Of a DNA stretch of 64,000 bases, positions 51,348 to 60,477 are shown one piece after another. A model generated the notes under the pieces. The model did not search any database. It was not told where the DNA came from and saw only the letters and a program-made list of their open reading frames with translations. Each line of letters starts with the position of its first letter. The first letter of the stretch is position 1. This stretch comes from Glutamicibacter sp002979865 (GTDB lineage Bacteria > Actinomycetota > Actinomycetes > Actinomycetales > Micrococcaceae): contig NZ_CP188297.1 in NCBI RefSeq assembly GCF_050030965.1, positions 1,178,001 through 1,242,000 of the forward strand, written 5' to 3'. The position numbers and the translations under genes are program-made.

Positions 51348-52697
51348 CTAACGACTGCCCAGGCTATGAGCCAGTTCCAGCTCAATGCGCTCATTGCGGA
51401 ACTGATGACCGGCATCGAGCAATTTGCGCGGGACAATTTTCTGATCGGCCATGGCCAGAAGGTGGGACCCTTCGGCTCCCAGCAGCAATTTGGGAGCCGC
51501 GGCAGGAACCGGAATGATGGCAGGCCGCCGCACTGCGCGCGCCAAGGCCCTGGTGAATTCGGCGTTGCTCACCGGCTGCGGTGCCACCGCATTGACCGGA
51601 CCTGCCAATTGCGAATCCCAGAGCGCGCGATGGTAGATGTCCAGCAGGTCATCAAGCCCGATCCACGAAAGCATCTGCTTTCCCCCTGCAAGGGGACCGC
51701 CCAGGCCTGCGGAGAATACAGGACGCAAAACGGCGAGCATCCCGCCTTTGGGGCTCAGCACGATACCGGTCCTGATCTGCACCCGGCGCATGCCGCTGTC
51801 CCCGGCATTCGCCGCACGTTCCCAGCGGTCCACCACGTCAGCCAGGAAATCCGGAGTCCCGGCCCGCGGGGAATCGGTCTCGTCCAATGGGTGCGGTCCG
51901 GCTGAAGCACCGTAGAATCCGATGGCCGAAGCGCTGATGAAGGTCCGGACACCTGAACGTGACGCCAGCAGGGCAAGGGATCGGGTCGGTTCGATGCGGC
52001 TGGAGAGAATTGCCTGCCGATGCGCTTGGCTGAACCGGCCGAAGATGCTGGCTCCGGCCAAATGGATGACCGCGTCGCAGCCATCGAGCAGGCCCGGGTC
52101 AGGATCCAGCGGATTCCAGCGCCGTTCGCTTGCCGATTCCGGCTCGTGCCGCACGAGCTTGACGACCCGGTGCCCGCCGGTGGACAAGAAGGCGCACAAA
52201 GCCTGTCCGACTAATCCGCTTGAACCGGTCAGCGCTATCACCAGCGGCTTCAACCCGGCCTGCGCCGCCCGCTGGTGTGCGGCAAAATCGTCTGCCAGCT
52301 GGCGGTGGCGGTATGCAAGCATCGATTCGATCTGCCGTCCTGGCATATTCGACTGGATGCAGTCACCCACGGTCGTGCACTGCGCGCCCGCGGGCTCGAA
52401 GTAATGCTCATGCCGCCACTGCACCACCCGGGCAGGAAGGCCGCGAACCCCTTCGGGTTCAAGCTGGTCGACGAAACTGCGGTTCTCCGCGAACCCCTCA
52501 GGCTGGTGCTTGGCATTCCACAGCACTCCGCCGGGAAGGCCCAGCACGGCCGTCCCGTCCTTCAGCGAACCGGCTTCTTCAATGACCTTCAGCGGAAGCC
52601 ACGGTGGCAAGAGCCGCTGCATGGCCCCGGGTCGCGAGAACCAGTCAAAGACAACGGATGCAGATGCCGGAAGTTGGCTGGAGCGCTCAGTGTTCAT
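51348..52697 (-). CDS. TIGR01777-family epimerase with N-terminal SRPBCC domain
   Basis: 449 residues. Residues 1-140 look like a polyketide cyclase/SRPBCC domain; residues 150-449 are an SDR of the TIGR01777 group: VIALTGSSGLVGQALCAFL, VIHLAGASIFGRF, FISASAIGFYG, ETD near 300 and GGKQMLSWIGLDDLLDIYH. Function unknown. TAGGAT 6 nt before the ATG and no ribosome site suggest a leaderless message. Operon with hemH is unlikely, as hemH has its own 150-nt upstream region. Confidence 0.9.
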   Translation of the reverse strand: MNTERSSQLPASASVVFDWFSRPGAMQRLLPPWLPLKVIEEAGSLKDGTAVLGLPGGVLWNAKHQPEGFAENRSFVDQLEPEGVRGLPARVVQWRHEHYFEPAGAQCTTVGDCIQSNMPGRQIESMLAYRHRQLADDFAAHQRAAQAGLKPLVIALTGSSGLVGQALCAFLSTGGHRVVKLVRHEPESASERRWNPLDPDPGLLDGCDAVIHLAGASIFGRFSQAHRQAILSSRIEPTRSLALLASRSGVRTFISASAIGFYGASAGPHPLDETDSPRAGTPDFLADVVDRWERAANAGDSGMRRVQIRTGIVLSPKGGMLAVLRPVFSAGLGGPLAGGKQMLSWIGLDDLLDIYHRALWDSQLAGPVNAVAPQPVSNAEFTRALARAVRRPAIIPVPAAAPKLLLGAEGSHLLAMADQKIVPRKLLDAGHQFRNERIELELAHSLGSR

Positions 52698-52703
52698 GGC
52701 CCC

Positions 52704-52709
52704 ATCCTA
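52704..52709 (-). promoter_or_regulatory. -10 element (TAGGAT) of leaderless TIGR01777 gene
   Basis: On minus, TAGGAT ends 6 nt before the ATG at 52697. Confidence 0.45.
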
Positions 52710-52918
52710 GAGGCTTCAGGCAGGCCGGTTCCCGAGGATGGGAAATTGCTGGATTCCGTCGCAATGTCTGGTCCGGCGCCGCAATGAATCCCTCGGTTTC
52801 CTGCAGCACGCTATCCCGGCAGACTTGGAGCAGGAACAAGAACTTCTGGACAGAGCTTGATTGCGGACAACTAACGGACCGGCTGTTGCCCGAAGCGGCT
52901 GCCAATGCAACCAGAAAG

Positions 52919-53473
52919 CTAGGCATACCATGCAGGAAGATAGTCGAAGGGAGGATCCTCGCCCACCCGCCCGTCGATGGCTTCACGCAAGAGATCCGCA
53001 TGCCCTGCATGCCGCCCATACTCTTCAATCAGGTCGCAGATGATTCTGCGTATCGACGCATGCTTGCCTTCGAAGGCCAACCCCGAGCCCGTGTCCAGCT
53101 TCCTTTCCTCGATAACGGACTGCTGGATTCCTCGGCTTTTGGCCACGGCCCGGTCGTAGCGTTGATAAAGATTCTCCGGATCCTCTTCCAGATCAACCAC
53201 GAAGTGCTCGCGCCCGTTGGCAGTGAACCCAAGGAGGACTTCAGGTCGTTGCCCGGCAATGAAGTAGGTGAATTTCTCATCTTCGACAAGGGCAAGATGC
53301 TGGAGCAATCCGCCCAGGCTGAGCTGGCTGCTGGGCAACTTGGTTGCCAGCTGTTCGATGTCCAGCCCGTCGGCCTTGTATCTGAAAGTGGCGCGCAGCC
53401 TGTCAAGCATCCCGAACAGATGCTGCTGGTCGGAGCCGCTCATTGGCGGTTCCCAGGGAGGCAGGATTTCCAT
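52919..53473 (-). CDS. DinB-family protein (DUF664, mycothiol transferase-like)
   Basis: 184 residues. ATG 53473 has AAAGGGG 6 nt upstream. A four-helix bundle is expected; the metal-site His residues appear in LLQHLALVEDE and RHAGHADLLREA, the DUF664 pattern of mycothiol- or bacillithiol-dependent thiol transferases. The reaction is unknown; it is divergent from the next gene. Confidence 0.85.
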   Translation of the reverse strand: MEILPPWEPPMSGSDQQHLFGMLDRLRATFRYKADGLDIEQLATKLPSSQLSLGGLLQHLALVEDEKFTYFIAGQRPEVLLGFTANGREHFVVDLEEDPENLYQRYDRAVAKSRGIQQSVIEERKLDTGSGLAFEGKHASIRRIICDLIEEYGRHAGHADLLREAIDGRVGEDPPFDYLPAWYA

Positions 53474-53550
53474 GGCGTACCCCTTTGCGAGAAGTGTGAG
53501 TTGGCGTACCAAACTGGTTTCATCGGCCCATGAATTGAATAATTAGAAGT

Positions 53551-54450
53551 ATGCCTCTGACCGCCGCCATTTTGGAACCCTCGCAGTGGATGCCGCATGC
53601 CGCTGAGCATGAAGCACGGGCTCGGGCCTTTGGCGAACCTTTCGTGGAACGGCGGATGAAGGGCAAGAAGCATCCCATCGAGGACTTCCTGTTCACCTAT
53701 TACACGCAAAAGCCGGGCCAGCTCTACCGCTGGCATCCAGGGATGAACGTGGTTCTAGCCGGAGACGCGGCCCAAGAACGCGGCGAGTGGAAGTTCTACC
53801 GCAGAGTCCAAACCGGCCACGGTACGGGATACCACTTCGATGCGGAGGCATTCGGCAAGGCGCGTGCCCGGGCCATCGAGTTCGCCCGCATCATTCTGGC
53901 CGGCACCGCGCAGCGGCCAGGAAACTTCTCCTGCTTCGGCCTGCATGAATGGGCGATGGCCTACAAATCCGAGGCCAACGGCATCCGCCATGAATACCTC
54001 CCGCTGCGCTTGGGTGCGCAGGGAACCGACGAAGTGGTGGAAACACACAAGATCCGTTGCACCCACTTCGATGCATTCCGCTTCTACACTCCCCAGGCGA
54101 TCGAGCTCAACGAGCTGCAGCCGACCAGGGAAACCCAGCGCGACCTGGAACAGCCCGGTTGCCTGCACGCCAACATGGATCTGTACAAGTGGGCCTATAA
54201 GCTCTCCCCTGCGGTGCCAAGCGACTTGGTCATGGACTGCTTCGAGCTCGCCTGGGACATTCGCACCATGGATATGCAGGCGTCCCCCTATGATCTGGGC
54301 GATTGGGGCCATGAACCCATCCGCATTGAAACTCCCGAGGGCAAGGCCGCGTACGTGAGATTGCAAAAGGAATTTGCCCAGCGTGCCGACTCGCTGCGCA
54401 ATCAATTGCTGGAAGTCGCCAACAACCTGCCAATCTTCCCGGAAGACTAG
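53551..54450 (+). CDS. conserved actinobacterial protein, often annotated 3-methyladenine DNA glycosylase
   Basis: 299 residues. The N-terminal region has RARAFGEPFVERRMKGKKHP and EDFLFTYYTQKPGQLYRWHPG; later CFGLHEWAMAY and LHANMDLYKWAYKL. These are signatures of an actinobacterial family commonly labelled 3-methyladenine DNA glycosylase, but no helix-hairpin-helix of known glycosylases is visible, so the function is uncertain. An AT-rich -10 candidate (TAATTA, 53540-53545) 5 nt upstream suggests leaderless transcription. Confidence 0.7.
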   Translation: MPLTAAILEPSQWMPHAAEHEARARAFGEPFVERRMKGKKHPIEDFLFTYYTQKPGQLYRWHPGMNVVLAGDAAQERGEWKFYRRVQTGHGTGYHFDAEAFGKARARAIEFARIILAGTAQRPGNFSCFGLHEWAMAYKSEANGIRHEYLPLRLGAQGTDEVVETHKIRCTHFDAFRFYTPQAIELNELQPTRETQRDLEQPGCLHANMDLYKWAYKLSPAVPSDLVMDCFELAWDIRTMDMQASPYDLGDWGHEPIRIETPEGKAAYVRLQKEFAQRADSLRNQLLEVANNLPIFPED

Positions 54451-54482
54451 AACTTATTCGCGGCCGCAGGCAAGATTGATCC

Positions 54483-54914
54483 ATGGTTACTGCACGGGGC
54501 CTTCGCCTGATTCCGGCCGGTATCGCGCTCGGCTGCGTGAGCCTCTCGCTGGCTTCCTGCGCCACCAGCATCGGACAGGGGCCGCAGACCCAATTGGAAA
54601 TCACCATTCGCGATGACGGCAGCGAAATTTCACAGCAGTACTCCCTGGAATGCACCGGCGAACAAGCCGCTGAATCCAGCACATTGCCGAACGCATCCAA
54701 AGCTTGCTTGCAGCTCGAGCTTGAACCCGGTGCCATTGCCGGAGAAGTTGATCCCCAGGAAATCTGCACCGAAATATACGGTGGACCGCAACGGGCCGAA
54801 ATAAGCGGAACCCTGCACGGCGAGACGGTGAATACGAGCTTTTCCCGGCATAACGGCTGCGCCATCGATCGTTGGGATGCCGCCTCGTTTCTACTCGGTT
54901 CCGTGAAAACATGA
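54483..54914 (+). CDS. lipoprotein with subtilisin-inhibitor-like (SSI) domain
   Basis: 143 residues. A lipoprotein signal (IALGCVSLSLASC, lipid Cys about 26) precedes a domain with four Cys. NASKACLQLELEPG, EICTEIYGGPQRAEISGTLHG and FSRHNGCAIDRWDA match the SSI fold of streptomycete protease inhibitors. The reactive-loop P1 residue cannot be set. It may inhibit proteases at the cell surface or be a binding protein. Confidence 0.7.
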   Translation: MVTARGLRLIPAGIALGCVSLSLASCATSIGQGPQTQLEITIRDDGSEISQQYSLECTGEQAAESSTLPNASKACLQLELEPGAIAGEVDPQEICTEIYGGPQRAEISGTLHGETVNTSFSRHNGCAIDRWDAASFLLGSVKT

Positions 54915-54962
54915 GTCGATAACCCCTGAATAACTGCGCGGAGAAACTAGAATAGTAAGACT

Positions 54963-56540
54963 ATGGAGTTTTTCCTGCTGGTTATCGCGCTGCTATTCGC
55001 CACGATCCTGATTGTCGGCATCGGGGAACGCATTAAATTGCCCTACCCGATCTTGATGCTGATTTTCGCGACGCTGGCAGGTTTCTTGCCGTTCATGCCC
55101 GAAATGCATATTGAGCCCGAGCTGATCCTGCCGATCTTCTTGCCGCCTTTGCTTTTCGCTACGGCCCAGCGCAGCAGTTGGTCGGTGTTCCGCTTCCGCT
55201 GGAAGGCCCTGATCCGGCTGGCCGTGGTGCTCATCGTGGTGACAGCAGGCACCGTGGCCGCTACCGCGCTGGCCTTCTCCCCCATCGCTTCCATTCCGCT
55301 GGCATTGGCGTTGGGCGCAGTAGTGGCCCCGCCTGACCCGGTCGCGGTGGATGCAATTGCCACCAAGGTGAAAATGCCGCGGCGCCTGACGTCCCTGCTG
55401 GAAACCGAGGGCCTGTTCAACGACGCAATGGCCATCGTGATCTTCCAGTTGGCCGTCCAGGCAACCCTGAATGGCTCGGAAGTCGGACTCGAAATCATTC
55501 CGCAGTTCCTGCTCGGTGCCGCAGGGGCGGTAGTCCTGGGTCTGGCCATGGGCTGGGCCATCGGCGCCTTGAACCGCTTCGTTCCCAACCTGGCAGCGCG
55601 TTGCGCGGCCACCTTGGTGGCACCTTATGCGGTCTACATGATTGCGGAGGAGCTGCATATTTCAGGGGTCATCGCAGTGGTGGTGACGGCCCTTGAAATG
55701 GTGCGGCGGGACCGCCCCCAGGACTCTGCCGAACGCCTAACCCGGCAATCCTTCTGGGAAGTGCTCGAGCTGCTGGCCACCGGCCTGGCTTTCGGCTTGA
55801 TGGGCATCGAGATGAACCAGGTGATCCAGGAGGAAGGCAGCAACCTGATCGGCTTCATCCCGGGCATCGCCGCGATCTGCTTCGTGGTCATCGCAGTGCG
55901 TGCGCTGTGGATGCTGGCGACCTACTACCTGCCCAACCGCAGCAAGCCCAAGATTCCTGCGCGCAAGGATGCGCTGGTGCTCACTTGGTGCGGCATGCGC
56001 GGGCTGGCGACTTTGGCCTTGGCCCTGGCACTGCCCAAGGTCGCAGCGGATGGATCGGCCATCGAGGGACGCAACTTCGTGGTGGTCGCCGCTTGCTCCG
56101 TCTTGCTGTGCACTTTGGTGCTCCCGGGCCTGACCTTGCCAGCGCTGATGCGCGTGCTGAAGCTGCGCAACAACGAGCAAGATGCCAAGCGTGCCCGCCG
56201 GGCCCTGGCCCGCCGCGCCGAGGCTGTCGCACTGGCGGCGCTGCGCAAGAACGTGCAGCTCGAAGAGCTGCCGGAGAATTACCAGCAGGCAGTGCGCCGG
56301 CGCATGAACTCGCTGCATACCATCCTGGCCAAGGACCCGGATCCGCACGATGCGATCTCGGACGAAAAGTACACGCAGATTCGCGCGGTGATCGCCAAGG
56401 CCGATTCGATCCAGGCCATCGCCCTGGAAGCCGCCCGCGACGAGCTGCTCAAGGCCCGCCGCGAACCGAATATCGACCCGCACATCGTTGACGAGATTGT
56501 CGGCCGCCTTGACCGACGCACCGCAACCCTGGATCGCTAG
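54963..56540 (+). CDS. Na+/H+ antiporter, CPA1 (NhaP/NhaK) family
   Basis: 525 residues with 12-13 membrane helices. GAVVAPPDPVAVDAIATKV (about 120-138) and ETEGLFNDAMAIVIFQ carry the acidic ND/DP ion-binding residues of CPA1 exchangers. The C-terminal 120 residues form a hydrophilic cytosolic tail (DAKRARRALARRAEAVALAA). TAGAAT (54948-54953) is a probable -10, near a leaderless start at 54963. Its TAG stop overlaps the stop of the convergent rlmC in CTAG. Confidence 0.92.
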   Translation: MEFFLLVIALLFATILIVGIGERIKLPYPILMLIFATLAGFLPFMPEMHIEPELILPIFLPPLLFATAQRSSWSVFRFRWKALIRLAVVLIVVTAGTVAATALAFSPIASIPLALALGAVVAPPDPVAVDAIATKVKMPRRLTSLLETEGLFNDAMAIVIFQLAVQATLNGSEVGLEIIPQFLLGAAGAVVLGLAMGWAIGALNRFVPNLAARCAATLVAPYAVYMIAEELHISGVIAVVVTALEMVRRDRPQDSAERLTRQSFWEVLELLATGLAFGLMGIEMNQVIQEEGSNLIGFIPGIAAICFVVIAVRALWMLATYYLPNRSKPKIPARKDALVLTWCGMRGLATLALALALPKVAADGSAIEGRNFVVVAACSVLLCTLVLPGLTLPALMRVLKLRNNEQDAKRARRALARRAEAVALAALRKNVQLEELPENYQQAVRRRMNSLHTILAKDPDPHDAISDEKYTQIRAVIAKADSIQAIALEAARDELLKARREPNIDPHIVDEIVGRLDRRTATLDR

Positions 56541-57667
56541 GCGGCCTTGCGCTCCAGCTTCACGATGACTTCGTAGTGGCTGGTCTGCGGGAACATGTCC
56601 ATGACGCGAGCCTGCTGCGGAGCGTAGTTCTCCAAACGCTCCAGGTCCCTGGCCAGTGACTTCGCGTTGCAGCTGGAGTAAATGATGTGCTGGACATCGG
56701 ACTCGTTCAGCCACTTCGATAGCTCTGCGGAGATACCGCGGCGCGGAGGATTCACGATTACCGCCTCTGGCGCCCAGCCGGCACCCAGCGCGAATTCGGT
56801 TGCGTCTTGGACCCTGAAATGGATGTCATCCAGCTCCATGGTCTTGGCGCTGGTCTTTGCCGATTCAACGGCTTCCCCGCTGGTCTCGATGCCGTACACG
56901 GTACGGTCCTCGGTAGCGCAATGCAGTGCGAAACCACCCACCCCGCTGTACAGATCCCAAACGCTTTCGGGGTTGGCATCGTTGATCCATTGGCGGGCCT
57001 GCCGGTACAAGGCGGCAGCGATCTCGCTGTTGGTCTGGAAGAAGCCCTGGGGGCGCAGGTGCATCGGTACGCCGTTCAGCCCGAATTCCAAGGTGGTTCG
57101 GCGGGTAAGAATGATTTCTTCTTCGCCTTCCAGCACTGCCTTGTGCTCAGGCAAGAAGTTCACCGACACCACGCTGTGGCGTGGAAGCTGCTCAAGGAAT
57201 TGCGGCAGCGAATCACGCAGTGCCACAAAATGCTTCTTGGTGCGCAATACCCAACGGACCATCACCGAACCGGTATCCGACAGGGTGAGAATCACATGCT
57301 TGAGTTCGCCCTTGCGCTTGGGAACGTCGTAGGGAATGAGCTTCAGATCATGAATGAACTGCTCGATGACCGGGAATACGGCACGTAGCGGTGCTGCGAT
57401 GACTCCGCAGTTGCGCAGATCGACACCGTGGCCGTCGGCATCCAGGATGCCGATGGTCGGCTGGCCGGTGGTTCCGGAAATGACCATTTTGGCTTTGTTG
57501 CGGAAGCCCTGTTCGCTGCTGGCTTGGGGCGGAAGGAATTCCAGGCCCGGGAAGCCGGCCAGCAGCTGCTGGCAATCCGCCACCTTAGATTGCAGTTGCT
57601 GGGCGTAAGGCACCGTCATCAAGGTGCATGAGCGGCAACGGGAGGCAGAAAAGTAAAGGCATTCCAT
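56537..57667 (-). CDS. rlmC: 23S rRNA (uracil-C5)-methyltransferase, RlmC type
   Basis: 376 residues. The N-terminus is the cluster-binding segment MECLYFSASRCRSCTLM (Cys 3, 11, 14); the fourth ligand is probably Cys87 (LRNCGVI). SAM-domain motifs are VWDLYSGVGGFALHCA, IETSGEA and VIVNPPRRG; IYSSCNAKSLARDL holds the catalytic Cys. It methylates U747 or a similar uridine of 23S rRNA. The start (ATG 57667) is immediately before the Cys motif, which supports it. Confidence 0.92.
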   Translation of the reverse strand: MECLYFSASRCRSCTLMTVPYAQQLQSKVADCQQLLAGFPGLEFLPPQASSEQGFRNKAKMVISGTTGQPTIGILDADGHGVDLRNCGVIAAPLRAVFPVIEQFIHDLKLIPYDVPKRKGELKHVILTLSDTGSVMVRWVLRTKKHFVALRDSLPQFLEQLPRHSVVSVNFLPEHKAVLEGEEEIILTRRTTLEFGLNGVPMHLRPQGFFQTNSEIAAALYRQARQWINDANPESVWDLYSGVGGFALHCATEDRTVYGIETSGEAVESAKTSAKTMELDDIHFRVQDATEFALGAGWAPEAVIVNPPRRGISAELSKWLNESDVQHIIYSSCNAKSLARDLERLENYAPQQARVMDMFPQTSHYEVIVKLERKAA

Positions 57668-57846
57668 GGTGCTTATGATTTTAGCGAAGATCGGCCGGCA
57701 CCGAGCACAGAGAAATCTTGGCGCTGATTGACCGCAAATTTTCAGCTTTGGCCGCTAAGCTCTCAATTGATCAAAAGTTACTGAGCAGAATCCCTGCATG
57801 ATGCGAAAGCCATACGGGGAAGGGTTGTTTAACCGCGAAAGGACAG

Positions 57847-58839
57847 ATGGCACTTCATACCGGGCTATCCACGCATCGCCGTGGCATTGCATTGCTTGCA
57901 CTCCCCCTTGCTGCCGTGATCGGCGCCTGCACGAGTTGCGCCGCTTCTTCACCCCAGGCTCATGAAGTTTCTTCCACCCCGGTTCCCGCCCCGTCTTCCA
58001 GCAGTGCCACCGAAAAATCCCTGCCCGCTCCGAGCAAGGCCGCAGCAAGCTCCAGCGTCCCGCTTCCGGCTCCAACCGGGAACAATGCCACTGCTCCCAC
58101 CACGACTCCGAGCAATTCAGCCAAGCAGCCCGCCGGCACTCCGGCCAAGCCCGAAAGCTCCAAGACATCGCTGTCGCCCCTGGCCTCGGGTGCCAACACT
58201 GGTGCCTCCATCAAGGCGCTTCCCAGTTCAGCGGCCGAAATGTCCAAGGCCACCACGCAGCTGTTCGCTGCAGTGAATCGAGGCAAGCTGAAGGACGTCA
58301 AGTCAGCACTCAAGGATGGAGCTGACCTCGACGCGCAGGACGAGGCCGGTCGCACCGCGCTGATGCGTGCAGTCATCAACAAGAACCCTGCCATCGCCAA
58401 GACCCTCTTCGAAGCAGGCTCGGATCCCGACAAGAAGGACGACTTCTACGAGTCGCCGTTCCTGCGCGCGAGCGCCAATGGCCAGGTTGAAACGCTGAAG
58501 CTTCTCATTGACGGCGGGGCCGACCTCACGGCGGTAAATCGCATGGGCGGGACCGCCTTGACCGTCGCCAGCGAGAATGGCCGGGTTCAGGCCGTGCGCC
58601 AGTTGCTCCGCACCGATATCCCGGTAGACCAGGTTAATGACCTGGGCTGGACGGCCCTGCACGAAACCATTGTCCTGGGCCAGGGCACCGCCAATGCCAT
58701 CACCATCGCGCGTTTGCTGATTATCAACGGGGCAGACCCGCATTTGGAGGACCACTCCGGTTCTGATGCATTCAAGCTAGCGCGTGAACGCCAACAGAGC
58801 CAGATGCTGACCATGCTGCAGGCCGCAGCCAAGCGCTGA
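57847..58839 (+). CDS. secreted ankyrin-repeat lipoprotein
   Basis: 330 residues. A lipoprotein-type signal (IALLALPLAAVIGAC, Cys 28) is followed by about 110 residues of Ser/Pro/Ala/Thr-rich linker and four to five ankyrin repeats (from about 145): LFAAVNRGKLKDVKSALKDG, NKNPAIAKTLFEAGSDP, ANGQVETLKLLIDGGADL, ENGRVQAVRQLL and ITIARLLIINGADPHLED. Ankyrin proteins bind other proteins; an exported, anchored one is unusual in this group. It is divergent from rlmC. Confidence 0.88.
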   Translation: MALHTGLSTHRRGIALLALPLAAVIGACTSCAASSPQAHEVSSTPVPAPSSSSATEKSLPAPSKAAASSSVPLPAPTGNNATAPTTTPSNSAKQPAGTPAKPESSKTSLSPLASGANTGASIKALPSSAAEMSKATTQLFAAVNRGKLKDVKSALKDGADLDAQDEAGRTALMRAVINKNPAIAKTLFEAGSDPDKKDDFYESPFLRASANGQVETLKLLIDGGADLTAVNRMGGTALTVASENGRVQAVRQLLRTDIPVDQVNDLGWTALHETIVLGQGTANAITIARLLIINGADPHLEDHSGSDAFKLARERQQSQMLTMLQAAAKR

Positions 58840-58842
58840 GTC

Positions 58843-59253
58843 CTAGAGGGCGTCGAGGTAGAACCAGGCGCCGTCCTGCTTCACGAAGGTGCTGACCTCA
58901 TGCTGCTGCGCTTCATGCCGGCCGTCGCGATAGTTGGCAGCGAATTCAACCACCCCGCGGGAGGCCGCCGCGCCGCCAGCACGGGTTGAAATGATCTCCA
59001 AGCCGGTCCAGCGCATCTGCGAATCCACGTCCAGTTCCTTGGGCCTCGTGCTCTCATGCCAGGTCGCCAGCAAATACTGCGACAGCCCCAGCACGAAGGC
59101 GCTGTAGCGTGAGCGCATCAGCTGCTCCGCGGTCTGCGGCAGCAAGGAGCCATCTTCCCTTCCGTCATGCAAGGGCTTGCAGCAGTTTTCGTAGGACGGC
59201 TTCACAGCGTCCAGGGCTCGGCAGGCGCAGACGGTTTGACTAGCATTTTTCAC
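58843..59253 (-). CDS. YchJ-family protein (UPF0225)
   Basis: 136 residues. GTG 59253 is chosen so that the Cys motif CACRALDAVKPSYENCC lies at the N-terminus (SEC-C-like zinc site). LMRSRYSAFVLGLSQYLLATWH is the family core. Function unknown; YchJ-like proteins are small NTF2-fold proteins. The longer ORF from 59343 has no family match upstream. Only 3 nt separate it from the ankyrin gene stop. Confidence 0.88.
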   Translation of the reverse strand: MKNASQTVCACRALDAVKPSYENCCKPLHDGREDGSLLPQTAEQLMRSRYSAFVLGLSQYLLATWHESTRPKELDVDSQMRWTGLEIISTRAGGAAASRGVVEFAANYRDGRHEAQQHEVSTFVKQDGAWFYLDAL

Positions 59254-59473
59254 AGTTTCAGCATACGCGTCGAGCGCGCTTCGACAACCCGTGAGCCTAA
59301 GATCACATGACTTAAACCGCAGGATATCGGTGCTATCGCGCACAGGGACGTTTTCCCCATCACATTCACGGGTAGACTATGAAGGCAAGCTCGCGGAGCG
59401 CCAAATCCCCCTGGTGTGAGACGGCATCTCCGTGTGGCATTTAACTTAACCTCGCCAACAGGAGATATGCCGG

Positions 59474-59725
59474 ATGCCCCGCATCGTTGTAGATGTCATG
59501 CTCAAGCCAGAAATCCTTGACCCTCAGGGCAAGGCCATCGCGGGAGCTCTTCCCCGCCTAGGCTTCACCTCCTTCGAAGCTGTCCGCCAGGGCAAGCGCT
59601 TTGAACTGTCCGTGGACGGCGAGGTGACCGAAGAAATCCTCGCCCAGGCTCGCGAGGCTGCAGAAACCCTGCTTTCCAACCCGGTGATCGAAGATGTCGT
59701 CAACGTCGAGGTATTCGAAGACTAA
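59474..59725 (+). CDS. purS: phosphoribosylformylglycinamidine synthase, PurS subunit
   Basis: 83 residues. Short chain matching PurS: VDVMLKPEILDPQGKAIAGA, GFTSFEAVRQGKRFELSVDG and LLSNPVIEDVVNVEVFED. It bridges PurQ and PurL in the FGAM synthetase complex of purine synthesis. A TAGACT (59373-59378) lies 95 nt upstream and may be the promoter. The stop overlaps the purQ start. Confidence 0.96.
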   Translation: MPRIVVDVMLKPEILDPQGKAIAGALPRLGFTSFEAVRQGKRFELSVDGEVTEEILAQAREAAETLLSNPVIEDVVNVEVFED

Positions 59726-60477
59726 TGAGCGCCGAACTTCCCCTGATTGGCGACTATTCAACGCCAAGCACTGAACTTTCCGGAGCGCGCATCGGCGTGG
59801 TGACCTTCCCGGGCACCCTCGATGACCGCGACGCCGCTCGCGCCGTGCGCGCAGCCGGTGCCGAAGCGGTGTCCCTGTGGCACGCCGACACCGACCTGCA
59901 GGATGTCGACGCCGTGGTGATCCCCGGCGGCTTCTCCTACGGCGACTACCTGCGCGCCGGCGCGATCTCCCGCTTCGCACCGATGATGGCGAAGATCGCA
60001 GATGCCGCGAACTCCCATGCCAAGCTGCCCGTGCTGGGCATCTGCAACGGTTTCCAGATCCTCACCGAGTCGCACCTGCTGCCCGGATCGATGATCAAGA
60101 ACGACCACTTGAAGTTCATCTGCCGCGATCAGCTGCTGCGCGTGGAGAACAACCAGACCGCATGGACCAACGGCTTCGAAGCAGGCCAGGAAATCACCAT
60201 CGTGCTGAAGAACCAGGATGGCCAGTACGTGGCCGACGAGAAGGTCCTGGACGAGCTCGAAGCTGAAAACCGCATCGCGTTCTCCTACGTGGGCTGGAAC
60301 CCGAACGGCTCGCGCCGCTCGATCGCCGGCGTGAGCAACAAGGCCGGCAACGTTGTCGGCCTGATGCCGCACCCGGAGCACGCCATTGAGGCCGGCTTCG
60401 GCCCGGACCACCGCGGCACCGACGGGCTGGCATTCTTCACCAGCGTTCTGACCCACCTTGTTGGAGGCAAAAAGTGA
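59725..60477 (+). CDS. purQ: phosphoribosylformylglycinamidine synthase, glutaminase subunit PurQ
   Basis: 250 residues. A class I glutamine amidotransferase making ammonia for PurL: nucleophile Cys in PVLGICNGFQIL (about 110), catalytic His/Glu in MPHPEHAIEAGFG. IPGGFSYGDYLRAGAISRFAP is characteristic. The ATG overlaps the purS stop by 1 nt (TAATG) and the 3' end overlaps purL by 4 nt, so translation is coupled and the subunits are made in balance. Confidence 0.97.
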   Translation: MSAELPLIGDYSTPSTELSGARIGVVTFPGTLDDRDAARAVRAAGAEAVSLWHADTDLQDVDAVVIPGGFSYGDYLRAGAISRFAPMMAKIADAANSHAKLPVLGICNGFQILTESHLLPGSMIKNDHLKFICRDQLLRVENNQTAWTNGFEAGQEITIVLKNQDGQYVADEKVLDELEAENRIAFSYVGWNPNGSRRSIAGVSNKAGNVVGLMPHPEHAIEAGFGPDHRGTDGLAFFTSVLTHLVGGKK

